64,000 nt of DNA from Candidatus Eiseniibacteriota bacterium. Its GTDB lineage: Bacteria > Eisenbacteria > RBG-16-71-46. Position 1 is the stretch's first letter; the number at the start of each line of letters is the position of its first letter. The notes under the pieces were generated by a model. That model worked only from the letters and a program-made list of their open reading frames with translations, was not told where the DNA came from and ran no database searches. The position numbers and the translations under genes are program-made. Positions 45,536 to 53,284 of the stretch are shown here, in pieces. The stretch spans positions 1 through 64,000 of the forward strand of contig JANYBS010000114.1 in the NCBI GenBank assembly GCA_025360715.1, read 5' to 3'.

Positions 45536-47895
45536 AAGCGTGGCTGCGTAGGACTTGCCGGTGGGGCACGGCCCTGATGCTGACGATCGCTGCGCTCGCG
45601 CTGCTGCCGCACGATGCAGCCGCGGCCACACAGGTGCAGGCGCGCCTGAGTGCCGGCGCCGTCGAGGCGCGCGGGACCGTGACGCTGGTCGTGTCGATCT
45701 CCGACCCCAAGGGCGGCGTGGGCGATCCGCAGGTGGATCTGCCGCCGGGTGTCGCGATCCTCGGCAGCGCACGCGCGCAGAACTTCAGCTTCGTGAACGG
45801 CCGCGCCAGTACACAGGTGGAGTTCCGTTACGAGATCGGCGGCGACCGCGTGGGGCACTTCCAGGTCGGGCCGACCCGCGTGCGTGTCGGCGATCAGGTC
45901 TACGTCGCGGCCGCGCTGCCGCTCGACGTCACCGCGACAGCGCCCAAGCTGCCTTCGGGCGGCGCCAGTGGCGGCCTCGGCGGCGGCAGTGCCTCACGCA
46001 TCGCCTCGCTCGTGATCGACGTGCAGCCAAGCCACCCGTACGTGGGCGAACTCGTGCAGTTGAGCGTGCGCTTGGTGCAGCGTGTCGCACTCGCAGAGGA
46101 TTCCCAGTACGAGGTCCCGCCGACGCCAGGATTCTGGGGCGAGAACTACGGCGATCCGCGCGTGTACGAGGGCCGTGAAGGCGGCCGCCTGGTGGCGGTG
46201 ACCGAACGCAAGGCGCGGCTGTATCCGCTTGCGGCCGGTGTCGCCACTGTGGGACAGGCGGCAGCGTTGGTGGTTCCGGCGAGTTCGGGCACCGACCCGT
46301 TCTTCGGCGGCGGCGGCGGCTCGCAGCCTGTGCAGATCCACAGCGAATCGCTGCACGTGAATGTGCGGCCGCTTCCCGGCGGCGCGCCTGCGGGCTTCGA
46401 TGGCGCGGTTGGAGAATATGCCGTGAGCTGGACACTGGATCGTTCGCACACGGCGCAGGATCAACCGATCACGCTCGACCTGGATGTGCGTGGCAGCGGC
46501 AACCTGCCGCTCATCCATACGCCGGCGATGGCGCTGCAGGACTTCGAGGTCTTCACCAGCACCATCCAGGATTCGCTTGCGCCGCTGGGCGAGCGCAGCC
46601 CCAGCCGGCGACGCTTCCAGTGGACACTCATGCCCAAGCACGCGGGCACGCTGCGCGTCCCGCCGATCGAATGGGCGTGGTTCGAGCCGCGCTCGGGCGC
46701 CTACCGGCGCGCGGCGCTCCCGCCACTGTCGCTCGAAGTCCTCGCCGCCGACGGCGCGCATGCGAATGACCACGATGGCTCGTTCCCGGACCGTTTGGCG
46801 GCGCACCCCGCCGATCCTGGCGCGCGCGGTGCGTGGGGCTGGGCGTTCCTGCTTGCGGGCGCGCTGGCCGGCCTCGCCGTGCGGTTCTGGATCCGCGGCG
46901 GCCAGGGCGACCCGCTCGCGGCCGAACGCGGCCGCCAGCGCGAATGGCTGCGCGCGGTGGGCCTGGCGCACGGTCCGGACTTCTGGCGTGCGGCGGATGA
47001 ATCCGTCGCGTGGGTGGAATCGCGCGGCGGCCAGGTGCTGCGGCTTCGCGATGACATCGCGGCCGCGCGCTATGGCAAGCAGCTGGACCGCGAGGAAGAC
47101 GTACGCCGCCGTCTGGTCGAGCGCATCGCCGAAGCGCTGCCGGCCGGCGGTGGCAAAGGCCCGTGGCGGCCGCTGGCGATCGTCTGTGCGCTCGCCGCAT
47201 TGCTGGCCTGGGCGCTCGGCGCGCCGCAACATGGCGATGAGCGCTTGAGCGCGCGGGCGCGCACGGCCGACCGCGCGGCGCGTGAGGGCCGGCCGGCGGC
47301 CGCCGCGGCGGAGTGGACGCGACTTTGGGACGAAGCGCCCGGCTCCCCGGCGCTGGCCGCGCGCATGGCGTGGTATGAGCTTTCGCAGGACAGCTTGGCG
47401 GAAGCGGCGACATGGGTGCTGCGCGGGCAGGGCGGCGAAGCGCGCGATCCTTCGCTGGGATTCATCGCCGAGCGTGTGCGCGAGGCCGGCGCGCTCACGG
47501 GCGCACATGCGCCAGCCTCGCCGCTGCGCTCGTGGGAGTGGGCGGCGCTGGCATCCGCGTTGGCGCTGGGATGTCTGTTGGAATGGCCGCGGCGTTGGAG
47601 CGCCATCTTGCTCGGCGCGCTCGCCATCGCTGCCGTGGCTGCGCCGCTGGTGATCGGTGCGTTGCGAAGTGGCGCATCGCTGGCCGTGGTAAGGCACACG
47701 GTCACGCTCGACGGCGCGGGCCTGGACCTGGACGCCGGGCAGGTGGTGCGAGTGCTGGGCGTCAGCGCTAAGGGCGTGAGCGTGAGTGCCGGCCGCGACC
47801 TTGTCGGCGTGGTGCCGCTCGATGCCGTGCGGTTCCTGAGCGGTCCTACGGGCGCCGCCGCGCAGCCTCCGGTCTCGCAACGACCAGCACCATGA
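45532..47895 (+). CDS. batD: BatD-BatE fusion protein
   Basis: A 787-aa protein. After a signal peptide (~1-33) come BatD-like oxygen-tolerance beta domains (35-410, with SHPYVGELVQLSVRL and GNLPLIHTPAM) and a TM helix at ~436-454. A helical segment then leads to a second TM (~548-564), a TPR-like helical region (578-650), a double TM (669-712) and a C-terminal SH3-like domain (VVRHTVTLDGAGLDLDAGQ...VGVVPLDAVRFL), the BatE layout. GTG 45532 overlaps the batBC stop; TTG 45529 is one codon earlier. It overlaps the PAP2 gene by 4 bases. Confidence 0.8.
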   Translation: MKAWLRRTCRWGTALMLTIAALALLPHDAAAATQVQARLSAGAVEARGTVTLVVSISDPKGGVGDPQVDLPPGVAILGSARAQNFSFVNGRASTQVEFRYEIGGDRVGHFQVGPTRVRVGDQVYVAAALPLDVTATAPKLPSGGASGGLGGGSASRIASLVIDVQPSHPYVGELVQLSVRLVQRVALAEDSQYEVPPTPGFWGENYGDPRVYEGREGGRLVAVTERKARLYPLAAGVATVGQAAALVVPASSGTDPFFGGGGGSQPVQIHSESLHVNVRPLPGGAPAGFDGAVGEYAVSWTLDRSHTAQDQPITLDLDVRGSGNLPLIHTPAMALQDFEVFTSTIQDSLAPLGERSPSRRRFQWTLMPKHAGTLRVPPIEWAWFEPRSGAYRRAALPPLSLEVLAADGAHANDHDGSFPDRLAAHPADPGARGAWGWAFLLAGALAGLAVRFWIRGGQGDPLAAERGRQREWLRAVGLAHGPDFWRAADESVAWVESRGGQVLRLRDDIAAARYGKQLDREEDVRRRLVERIAEALPAGGGKGPWRPLAIVCALAALLAWALGAPQHGDERLSARARTADRAAREGRPAAAAAEWTRLWDEAPGSPALAARMAWYELSQDSLAEAATWVLRGQGGEARDPSLGFIAERVREAGALTGAHAPASPLRSWEWAALASALALGCLLEWPRRWSAILLGALAIAAVAAPLVIGALRSGASLAVVRHTVTLDGAGLDLDAGQVVRVLGVSAKGVSVSAGRDLVGVVPLDAVRFLSGPTGAAAQPPVSQRPAP

Positions 47896-48446
47896 GCCTG
47901 CGCGCCGCACTCTTGCTATCGCTCGCCCTCACGTGGCCGGTGCAGGCTTTCGATGATGCCGCGCGGGACTGGGCACTCTCGTGCCGCCGACCGTACCTGA
48001 CGCAGCCCATGCGCGTGGCCTCGGACAAGGCGCGGGTCATGCTGATCGCAGGCGCCGCCGTAGGGCTGCTCTCGGGCGCCACCGGGCGGCTATTGGTGAG
48101 CGAGACCGCGGTCGTATTGGTGCCGGTCAACCTCGTCGTTGAAGCCCTCAAGTATGCGACCGACCGCACGCGCCCCGATGGCACGCACAAGCGCAGCAAC
48201 TCGGCATTCCCCTCGAGCCACACTGCGAACGCGTTCGCGGTGGCCACCGTGCTCGCGCGGCGCTGGCGTCGCGGTGCGCTGGCGTTCTTCGCATATGCGG
48301 CGTTGGTAGCCTTCTCGCGCATGTACCTGGATCGCCACTGGGCGAGCGACGTGATCGCAGGCGCGGCGCTGGCGATCGCGATCGCATGGTTCGTGGGCCA
48401 GGCGTTCGGGCGCTGGCGCGCAGGACGCGTTCTCGCAAGCGCTTGA
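47892..48446 (+). CDS. PAP2 superfamily phosphatase
   Basis: A 184-aa membrane-associated lipid phosphatase of the PAP2/PgpB type; substrates may be undecaprenyl diphosphate or phosphatidate. All three phosphatase motifs are present: KYATDRTRP, the AFPSSHT central motif and SRMYLDRHWASD. A signal-like N-terminus (ALLLSLALTWPVQA) is followed by 4-5 hydrophobic segments. Coupled to batDE by an ATGA overlap, so it is the last gene of the Bat operon here; no terminator is obvious behind it. Confidence 0.92.
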   Translation: MSLRAALLLSLALTWPVQAFDDAARDWALSCRRPYLTQPMRVASDKARVMLIAGAAVGLLSGATGRLLVSETAVVLVPVNLVVEALKYATDRTRPDGTHKRSNSAFPSSHTANAFAVATVLARRWRRGALAFFAYAALVAFSRMYLDRHWASDVIAGAALAIAIAWFVGQAFGRWRAGRVLASA

Positions 48447-48533
48447 AGCGTGAACGTAAGAGTTGGCGTGAAGCGGTCGGGTGTGGGTGAGCGCACCCGG
48501 GCTGGTTTCTGAATGCGGCGCGGAACGAACCAG

Positions 48534-48579
48534 AGCTTGCCCGCGATGTCACTCCCGTGTGAATCTCCAGCTTGCCCGC
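48534..48579. repeat. 11-base direct repeat upstream of the EIIA-like gene
   Basis: AGCTTGCCCGC occurs at 48534-48544 and 48569-48579, 35 bases apart, upstream of the extended -10 at 48610. It could be a tandem operator, or coincidence. Confidence 0.3.
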
Positions 48580-48609
48580 ACGTTCTCCATCCTCGGAGCG
48601 GTTCGACTC

Positions 48610-48618
48610 TGTTAACCT
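48610..48618 (+). promoter_or_regulatory. Extended -10 promoter element
   Basis: TGTTAACCT matches the extended -10 form TGnTAnnnT; the identical 9-mer lies at 55974. It is 27 bases before the EIIA-like start. No -35 is evident, as expected for an extended -10 promoter. Confidence 0.5.
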
Positions 48619-48644
48619 GCCGGTGTCGCAGGAAGGATGGGCCC

Positions 48645-49115
48645 ATGGCGATCGCTGACCTCACATCGCTCCCGGTTTTGGGGATCGAGCGTGTCGAACT
48701 CCGGCACAAGCTGCGCGTTTCCGCACTGACGCAACTCCTCACCGCCGCTTCCGTGCGTGGCATCGTGCGCGGATCCACCGCACTTCTGGAGAGCGTTCAG
48801 CGTCTCGAGCGGCTACTGCCGAGTGCACTCGGCAAGCAGGTCGCCGTGCCACAGGTACGCTCGATCGCGGTCGAACGCCCCGATGTCATCGTGGGACGTT
48901 CCCTGCGCGGGATCGAATGGGACGCGCCCGGCGGCGAGCTCGTTCGCTTGGTGGTGCTCGTGCTCACGCCGGCGGGCATGGGCGTCGACTCTCACCTCGA
49001 TCGCGTGCAGCAATACGCGCATCTGGTGCGTCAGCAGCGGACCCGCCAGCGCTTGATCGAGGGCGACGACGACACTGCCCGCGCCATCCTGACTGCCGCC
49101 GCGGAGGGCCGATGA
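48645..49115 (+). CDS. PTS EIIA-like (EIIA-Ntr fold) protein without active-site His
   Basis: A 156-aa protein that reads like a PTS EIIA type-2 domain: helix 24-60, strand VAVPQ.RS at 66-72, then RLVVLVLTPAGMGVDSHLDRVQQYAHLVRQQ and a C-terminal helix after GDDDTARAIL. In functional EIIA the phosphorylated His sits in IAIPH; here the equivalent residue is Gln70, so phosphotransfer is unlikely and a regulatory or structural role is inferred. ATG 48645 has AGGAAGGA upstream. It overlaps the zinc-ribbon gene by 4 bases. Confidence 0.6.
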   Translation: MAIADLTSLPVLGIERVELRHKLRVSALTQLLTAASVRGIVRGSTALLESVQRLERLLPSALGKQVAVPQVRSIAVERPDVIVGRSLRGIEWDAPGGELVRLVVLVLTPAGMGVDSHLDRVQQYAHLVRQQRTRQRLIEGDDDTARAILTAAAEGR

Positions 49116-49453
49116 GCACTTTGGACGCGTTGATCGAGCTTCAGGATCTCGACCAGTTCGCCGAGATGTTCGCGGACCCTGCGAATGTCTCGCGCCTGCG
49201 CCGGCTGGGTTACGCGGTGGAGAAGCGCGAGGGGCTCGAGCGCGAGCGCGAACGGCTCGTGGGTTCGCTCGAGCGCCGCTGGGTCGTTCTCTACGAGCGC
49301 TCGCTGGCGCGCTATGGCCGCGGTCTCACGGCCGTGCGCGCCCGGGTGTGCCAAGGCTGCTTCATCACGCTGCCCACGTCGGCGGCGCCGCCGCCGGGTG
49401 AGGCCATGGTCCACCTGTGCGAGGGTTGCGCCCGGTTGCTGTACTGGGCGTGA
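49112..49453 (+). CDS. Small C4-type zinc-ribbon protein
   Basis: A 113-aa protein with a Glu/Arg-rich helix (32-60) followed by a zinc ribbon: CQGCF and CEGCARLLYW near the C-terminus, resembling the C-terminal end of COG1579 zf-RING_7 proteins. Those have a ~150-residue coiled coil in front; here it is reduced to a short helix. The motif binds nucleic acid or mediates protein contacts in relatives; function here is unknown. It is coupled to the EIIA-like gene by an ATGA overlap. Confidence 0.65.
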   Translation: MSTLDALIELQDLDQFAEMFADPANVSRLRRLGYAVEKREGLERERERLVGSLERRWVVLYERSLARYGRGLTAVRARVCQGCFITLPTSAAPPPGEAMVHLCEGCARLLYWA

Positions 49454-49512
49454 TCGCGCCTCATCACGGGGTATCGCTCGTCGCGATGATGTCGCTCGCG
49501 GCGCGGTGGCCG

Positions 49513-49521
49513 TGCTACTCT
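49513..49521 (+). promoter_or_regulatory. Extended -10 promoter element
   Basis: TGCTACTCT fits TGnTAnnnT, 77 bases before the lipoprotein gene. The leader between contains GTATCCAT twice (49541-49558 region). Confidence 0.4.
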
Positions 49522-49597
49522 GTTCGGGCCGGGAACCCTTTGTATCCATTGGTATCCATGGCATCGATCCGACCGGAAAAAGGATGACACCCGAACG

Positions 49598-50059
49598 ATG
49601 AAGACCTCTCGAGGCCTTTGCCTCGCTGTGCTGGCGTGCTACCTGACCGCCACCAGCTGCACCACGCTGCGCGAGATCCCGCGCGGCCAATACGCCTTGG
49701 CCGCTGACCGCAAGGCCGTGCGCGTGACCACGCGCGAAGGGCTGCAGTACGAGTTCGACTACGCCACCTTCGATGCGGATTCCATGCAGGGCTTCCGGCA
49801 CCGTCAGGACGTGGAAGGCCCGCTCGACCAGGTCGCCACGGTGCATTTCGCGCTCGATGACATCGCGCATCTCGAATCGCGCGGCGTGGACTGGTATCGC
49901 ACGAGCCTGGTCGGGGGCGGGATCCTCGCCGGCGTGGTGGCGGTGGGACTCACGGCTGCTGCCCGCAACTCCAACGACGGCGGCGGCTCGAGTGGCGGGC
50001 CCAAGGGCATCAGCATCCCTTCCGGCATCAGGCTCTTAAGGGGCGGCGCGAGCCACTGA
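49598..50059 (+). CDS. Putative lipoprotein of unknown function
   Basis: A 153-aa protein with a signal peptide and a lipobox-like ATSC at residues 18-21 (Ala at -3 is less usual than Leu). The mature part has a small beta-rich domain (VRVTTREGLQYEFDYATFDADSM), a hydrophobic stretch ~103-120 and a Gly/Ser-rich tail. I do not recognise the family, although short lipoproteins with this layout are frequent in GC-rich diderms. Its 3' end overlaps the convergent minus-strand gene by 24 bases. Confidence 0.6.
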   Translation: MKTSRGLCLAVLACYLTATSCTTLREIPRGQYALAADRKAVRVTTREGLQYEFDYATFDADSMQGFRHRQDVEGPLDQVATVHFALDDIAHLESRGVDWYRTSLVGGGILAGVVAVGLTAAARNSNDGGGSSGGPKGISIPSGIRLLRGGASH

Positions 50060-50392
50060 TGCGCCGAGCAGCGACCCCGTGAGATCGGCGGCCAGGTCCA
50101 TGCGATCGAAGCCGCCATGGCGGATGTCGCGCAGCTCTTTGAGGAACCCGAGTGCGAGTGTGCCTGCGAAGCTCCAGGCGGGGCGGCGCGAGAGCACCGT
50201 GGCGCCTGCTGCGATCGTGAACGAGAGCGAGGCGTGCTGCAGGCGGTCGCTGCGTAGCAGTCCCATCTGCCACGCGCGCACGGGCGCGCTGGGGAATGCC
50301 GGTGCGATCGCCGTGGTGTCCGGCGCGGTATCCGCGGCGCGCGCGGCCTTGGGCGCGATCAGCGAGCCCAGCGCGATCGCCAGCGCCAGCAC
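50036..50392 (-). CDS. DUF2279/YfiM-like small exported protein (minus strand)
   Basis: A 118-aa protein on the minus strand, one of only two candidates on that strand. From GTG (50392) it has a hydrophobic signal-like N-terminus ending ARA-AD, then DRLQHASLSF at 49-58, GFLKELRD at 82-89 and MDLAADLTGSLLG at 98-110, the conserved layout of DUF2279/YfiM-type proteins (D-KLQH, KE..D, D..ADL.G). The signal lacks the usual basic residues, so the true start is uncertain. It is convergent with and overlaps the lipoprotein gene, and is divergent from cca with a 9-base gap. Confidence 0.65.
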   Translation of the reverse strand: MLALAIALGSLIAPKAARAADTAPDTTAIAPAFPSAPVRAWQMGLLRSDRLQHASLSFTIAAGATVLSRRPAWSFAGTLALGFLKELRDIRHGGFDRMDLAADLTGSLLGASVARAAP

Positions 50393-50401
50393 GGTGTTCG
50401 C

Positions 50402-51820
50402 ATGAACGCGTGGTTCGGCGCAGAGGAAGCGGATAAGGCGCGTCAGCGCGCCGAGGCAAGGCTGTGCCAGCATGCGTTCTCGCCCGGAGTGCTGTCGGCG
50501 TTCGCGCGCATCCGTGAAGCGCGTGGCCAGGCCTGGATCGTGGGCGGTAGCGTTCGCGACGTGTTGCTGGGCCGCGCGGCCGCCGGCGATGTGGATGCCG
50601 CGACGACGCTGCTGCCCGAACGCGTGCGTTCGGCCTTCCCGAGCAGTGAGCCGATCGGCGGACGTTTCGGCACCGTGCTCGTGATGTGGGAGGACGCGCG
50701 CATCGAGTTCACGACGCTGCGCACCGAAGGCGCCTACAGCGACGCGCGGCATCCCGATGCGGTCACGTTCAGCCGCGACCCGCTCGAGGACATGGAGCGG
50801 CGCGACCTCACGGTGAACGCGCTGGCATTCGATCCGCTCGCGGGTGTGCTGCTCGACCCGCACGGCGGCGCGCTCGATGTGGAGCGCCGGCGCTTGCGCG
50901 CGGTGGGCGATGCGCGCGTGCGCTTTCGCGAGGACGCCCTGCGCGCACTGCGGGTGGCGCGCTTCGCGGTCACGCTCGAGATGCAGGTCGAGGCAGACAC
51001 GCGCGCGGCGCTCGTGGAGGTCGTCGCCACCGCGCCGCTGCTGGCCGTGGAGCGCGTGCGCGTGGAACTCGAGAAGATGCTCACGGGACCTAAGCCCAGT
51101 GACGGACTCGAGATCCTGCGCGAGGCGGGTCTGTTGGGCGTGTGGCTGCCCGAACTGCAGCACTGCCGCGGCGTCCCGCAGAACCGTCACCATACCTACG
51201 ACGTCTATTTTCATTCGCTCTACTCCTGCGATGCAGCGCCGGCCGACAAGCCCGTGGTGCGCTGGGCGGCGCTGCTGCATGACATCGGCAAGCCAGCCAC
51301 GCGCGTCGAGCGCGCCGGTGAGGGCACGTTCTACAATCACCAATCCGTGGGTGCGGACCTAGCGGCGCAGTTGCTGGACCGCCTGCGCTGCGCGCACACG
51401 TTCCGTGACGAGGTCGTGCATCTTGTGCGCGAGCACATGTTCGACTATCGCACGGATTGGAGTGACGCGGCGGTGCGCCGCTGGCTGCGCCGGGTGGGCC
51501 CCCACAGCGTGGCCGACCTATTCGACCTGCGCCTGGCGGACCGCATCGGCAACGGTACGCGCAGCGCGGCGGGCACTGACCTCGATGAACTGGCCACCCG
51601 AGTCGAGCGCGAATTGGCTGCGGGCTCGGCGCTGGGAATCGCGGACCTCGCGGTCGATGGCCGCATCGTGATGGAGGTGTTGTGCGTCCCGCCCGGGCGC
51701 GTGGTGGGTGAGAGTCTTGACGCATTGCTCGAAGTGGTGCTCGAGGACCCGGCGCGCAACACCGAGGCGTTCCTGCGGACCGTCCTTGAGGAGCGCCGCG
51801 CTCGCATGTCGCTAGCTTGA
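50402..51820 (+). CDS. cca: CCA tRNA nucleotidyltransferase / poly(A) polymerase family with HD domain
   Basis: Adds or repairs the CCA end of tRNAs. The 472-aa product has the class II head IVGGSVRDVLLG with the metal-binding DVD in AAAGDVDAATT, GRFGTVLV, the RRDLTVNALAFDP motif and the RFREDALRALRVARFAV helix. The C-terminal half carries an HD phosphohydrolase domain (HTYDVYFH.LYS ... LLHDIGKP ... FYNHQSVGA). ATG 50402 has no strong Shine-Dalgarno. CCA-adding versus poly(A) polymerase activity cannot be resolved by eye. Confidence 0.92.
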   Translation: MNAWFGAEEADKARQRAEARLCQHAFSPGVLSAFARIREARGQAWIVGGSVRDVLLGRAAAGDVDAATTLLPERVRSAFPSSEPIGGRFGTVLVMWEDARIEFTTLRTEGAYSDARHPDAVTFSRDPLEDMERRDLTVNALAFDPLAGVLLDPHGGALDVERRRLRAVGDARVRFREDALRALRVARFAVTLEMQVEADTRAALVEVVATAPLLAVERVRVELEKMLTGPKPSDGLEILREAGLLGVWLPELQHCRGVPQNRHHTYDVYFHSLYSCDAAPADKPVVRWAALLHDIGKPATRVERAGEGTFYNHQSVGADLAAQLLDRLRCAHTFRDEVVHLVREHMFDYRTDWSDAAVRRWLRRVGPHSVADLFDLRLADRIGNGTRSAAGTDLDELATRVERELAAGSALGIADLAVDGRIVMEVLCVPPGRVVGESLDALLEVVLEDPARNTEAFLRTVLEERRARMSLA

Positions 51821-51846
51821 CATGATTTCGAGCGGACTCTTATCCT
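51817..51846 (+). promoter_or_regulatory. Strong sigma70-type promoter
   Basis: TTGACA (51817-51822), an 18-base spacer and TATCCT (51841-51846), a perfect -35 hexamer, overlapping the cca stop codon and 46 bases before the polyprenyl synthase ATG. Confidence 0.75.
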
Positions 51847-51892
51847 GCGTCGCGCCTTTTCCTGACCCCTCCAAAGGGACTTCCCACCACGC

Positions 51893-52885
51893 ATGAGTGT
51901 TGATACCCGGATCCTCGATCTTCAGCGACCTGTCAAGCGCCAGCTGGAACAGGTCCAGAAGCAGCTGGAGGGCCTTTTCCGCACGCCCGTTCCCATCCTG
52001 AACGAGGTGGGCGGTCATGTGCTTGCGACGCGTGGCAAGAAATTCCGGCCGACGTTGCTCCTGCTCACCGCCAAGCTGCGCGGCCACCTCGGTGAGGACG
52101 CGATCATCTGCGCCACCGTGGTCGAACTCGTGCACGCTGCGGCGCTCATCCACGACGACTCCGTCGATCGCAGCCATCTGCGGCGCGGCATGCCCACGGT
52201 GAACGGCCTGTGGACCGACGAGATGGCCATCATCATGGGGGACTACCTGTACGCGCAGTCCATGTCGCTACTGGTCAAGCATGAGCAGAACGCAGCCATG
52301 GGCATTCTTGCGAACGTCGTCACGGACATGTCTTGCGGGGAGGCGCTGGAGTTCCAACATGCGTTCAACCTCGATGTCTCCGAGACGGAGTACGAAGAGC
52401 TGATCCGCGCCAAGACCGGCTCGCTCATCGGCGCATCGACGGAGATCGGCGCGGGCCTCAACGGCGGCGCCAAGGACCACAAACGCCGCGCGGCCTATCG
52501 TACGTTCGGCGACAAGATCGGCATCGCGTTCCAGATCGTCGATGATCTCTTCGACTACCTGAGCGATTCCGAAGTGACTGGCAAACCGGTCGGCTATGAC
52601 CTTGCCGACGGCAAGGTGACGCTGCCACTCATCGCGGCACTGCGTCAGGCGACCGAGGCCGACGGCAAGAAGCTGCGCGTGCTCGCGTCGCGCAAGAAGT
52701 GGACGAAGGGCCAGTGGGCCCAGCTCTGCGCGCTCATCGAGCGCGCGGGCGGATTCGAGTACTCGCGCCAGCGCGCGCGAGTGCTCGCCGATGAGGCGCG
52801 CGCGATACTCGCGGGCGAGCCTCGCACCGCGGCGCGCAAGGCGCTCGACGCGGCGATCGATTACGCCGTCAGCCGCGACCACTAA
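51893..52885 (+). CDS. Polyprenyl diphosphate synthase (octaprenyl/heptaprenyl type)
   Basis: A trans-prenyltransferase making the long isoprenoid side chain of menaquinone or ubiquinone. The 330-aa product has the first Asp-rich motif as ALIHDDSVD with R-G-P equivalents (HLRRGMPTVNG), the second as FQIVDDLFDYL, and GKPVGYDLADGKVTLPLI, all as in long-chain synthases (IspB/HepT). ATG 51893 is 46 bases from a strong promoter. rsfS follows 21 bases downstream. Chain length cannot be assigned. Confidence 0.94.
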   Translation: MSVDTRILDLQRPVKRQLEQVQKQLEGLFRTPVPILNEVGGHVLATRGKKFRPTLLLLTAKLRGHLGEDAIICATVVELVHAAALIHDDSVDRSHLRRGMPTVNGLWTDEMAIIMGDYLYAQSMSLLVKHEQNAAMGILANVVTDMSCGEALEFQHAFNLDVSETEYEELIRAKTGSLIGASTEIGAGLNGGAKDHKRRAAYRTFGDKIGIAFQIVDDLFDYLSDSEVTGKPVGYDLADGKVTLPLIAALRQATEADGKKLRVLASRKKWTKGQWAQLCALIERAGGFEYSRQRARVLADEARAILAGEPRTAARKALDAAIDYAVSRDH

Positions 52886-52906
52886 GCCGGTTGCAGGGAT
52901 GAAGTC

Positions 52907-53284
52907 ATGACCACCAGGCCCCGCCCCGCCCATACTGTGTCTTCACTCACGCTCGTGAAGGCTGCCGCCAAGGCCGCCCAGGCGAAGAAGGCCGAGGACA
53001 TCATCGCGCTCGACCTGAGCGGCCTGCAGGCCGTCTCGGACTACTTCCTCGTGTGCTCCGCAGGCAGCGAGCCGCAGGTGAAGGCGATCGCGGAGAACGT
53101 CGAAGAAGCACTGCGCGAACTCGGCGCGAAGCCGTGGCATGTCGAGGGGCGTGAGGGCCGGCGCTGGGTGCTGCTCGATTTTGTCGACGTCGTCGTGCAC
53201 GTGTTCCACGAGAAGACGCGCGAGTACTACCTGCTCGAGCGCTTGTGGGGCGACGCGCGGAGCGTGGACCTTGATCTGGACTGA
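52907..53284 (+). CDS. rsfS: Ribosomal silencing factor RsfS
   Basis: Binds L14 and blocks subunit joining during starvation. The 125-aa product has the family core ALDLSGLQAVSDYFLVCSAGSEPQV (31-55 region), WHVEGREGRRWVLLDFVDVVVHVFHEKTREYYLLERLW. Typical length is 110-130 aa. ATG 52907 follows the polyprenyl synthase closely; the 3' end overlaps argS by 14 bases. Confidence 0.95.
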   Translation: MTTRPRPAHTVSSLTLVKAAAKAAQAKKAEDIIALDLSGLQAVSDYFLVCSAGSEPQVKAIAENVEEALRELGAKPWHVEGREGRRWVLLDFVDVVVHVFHEKTREYYLLERLWGDARSVDLDLD

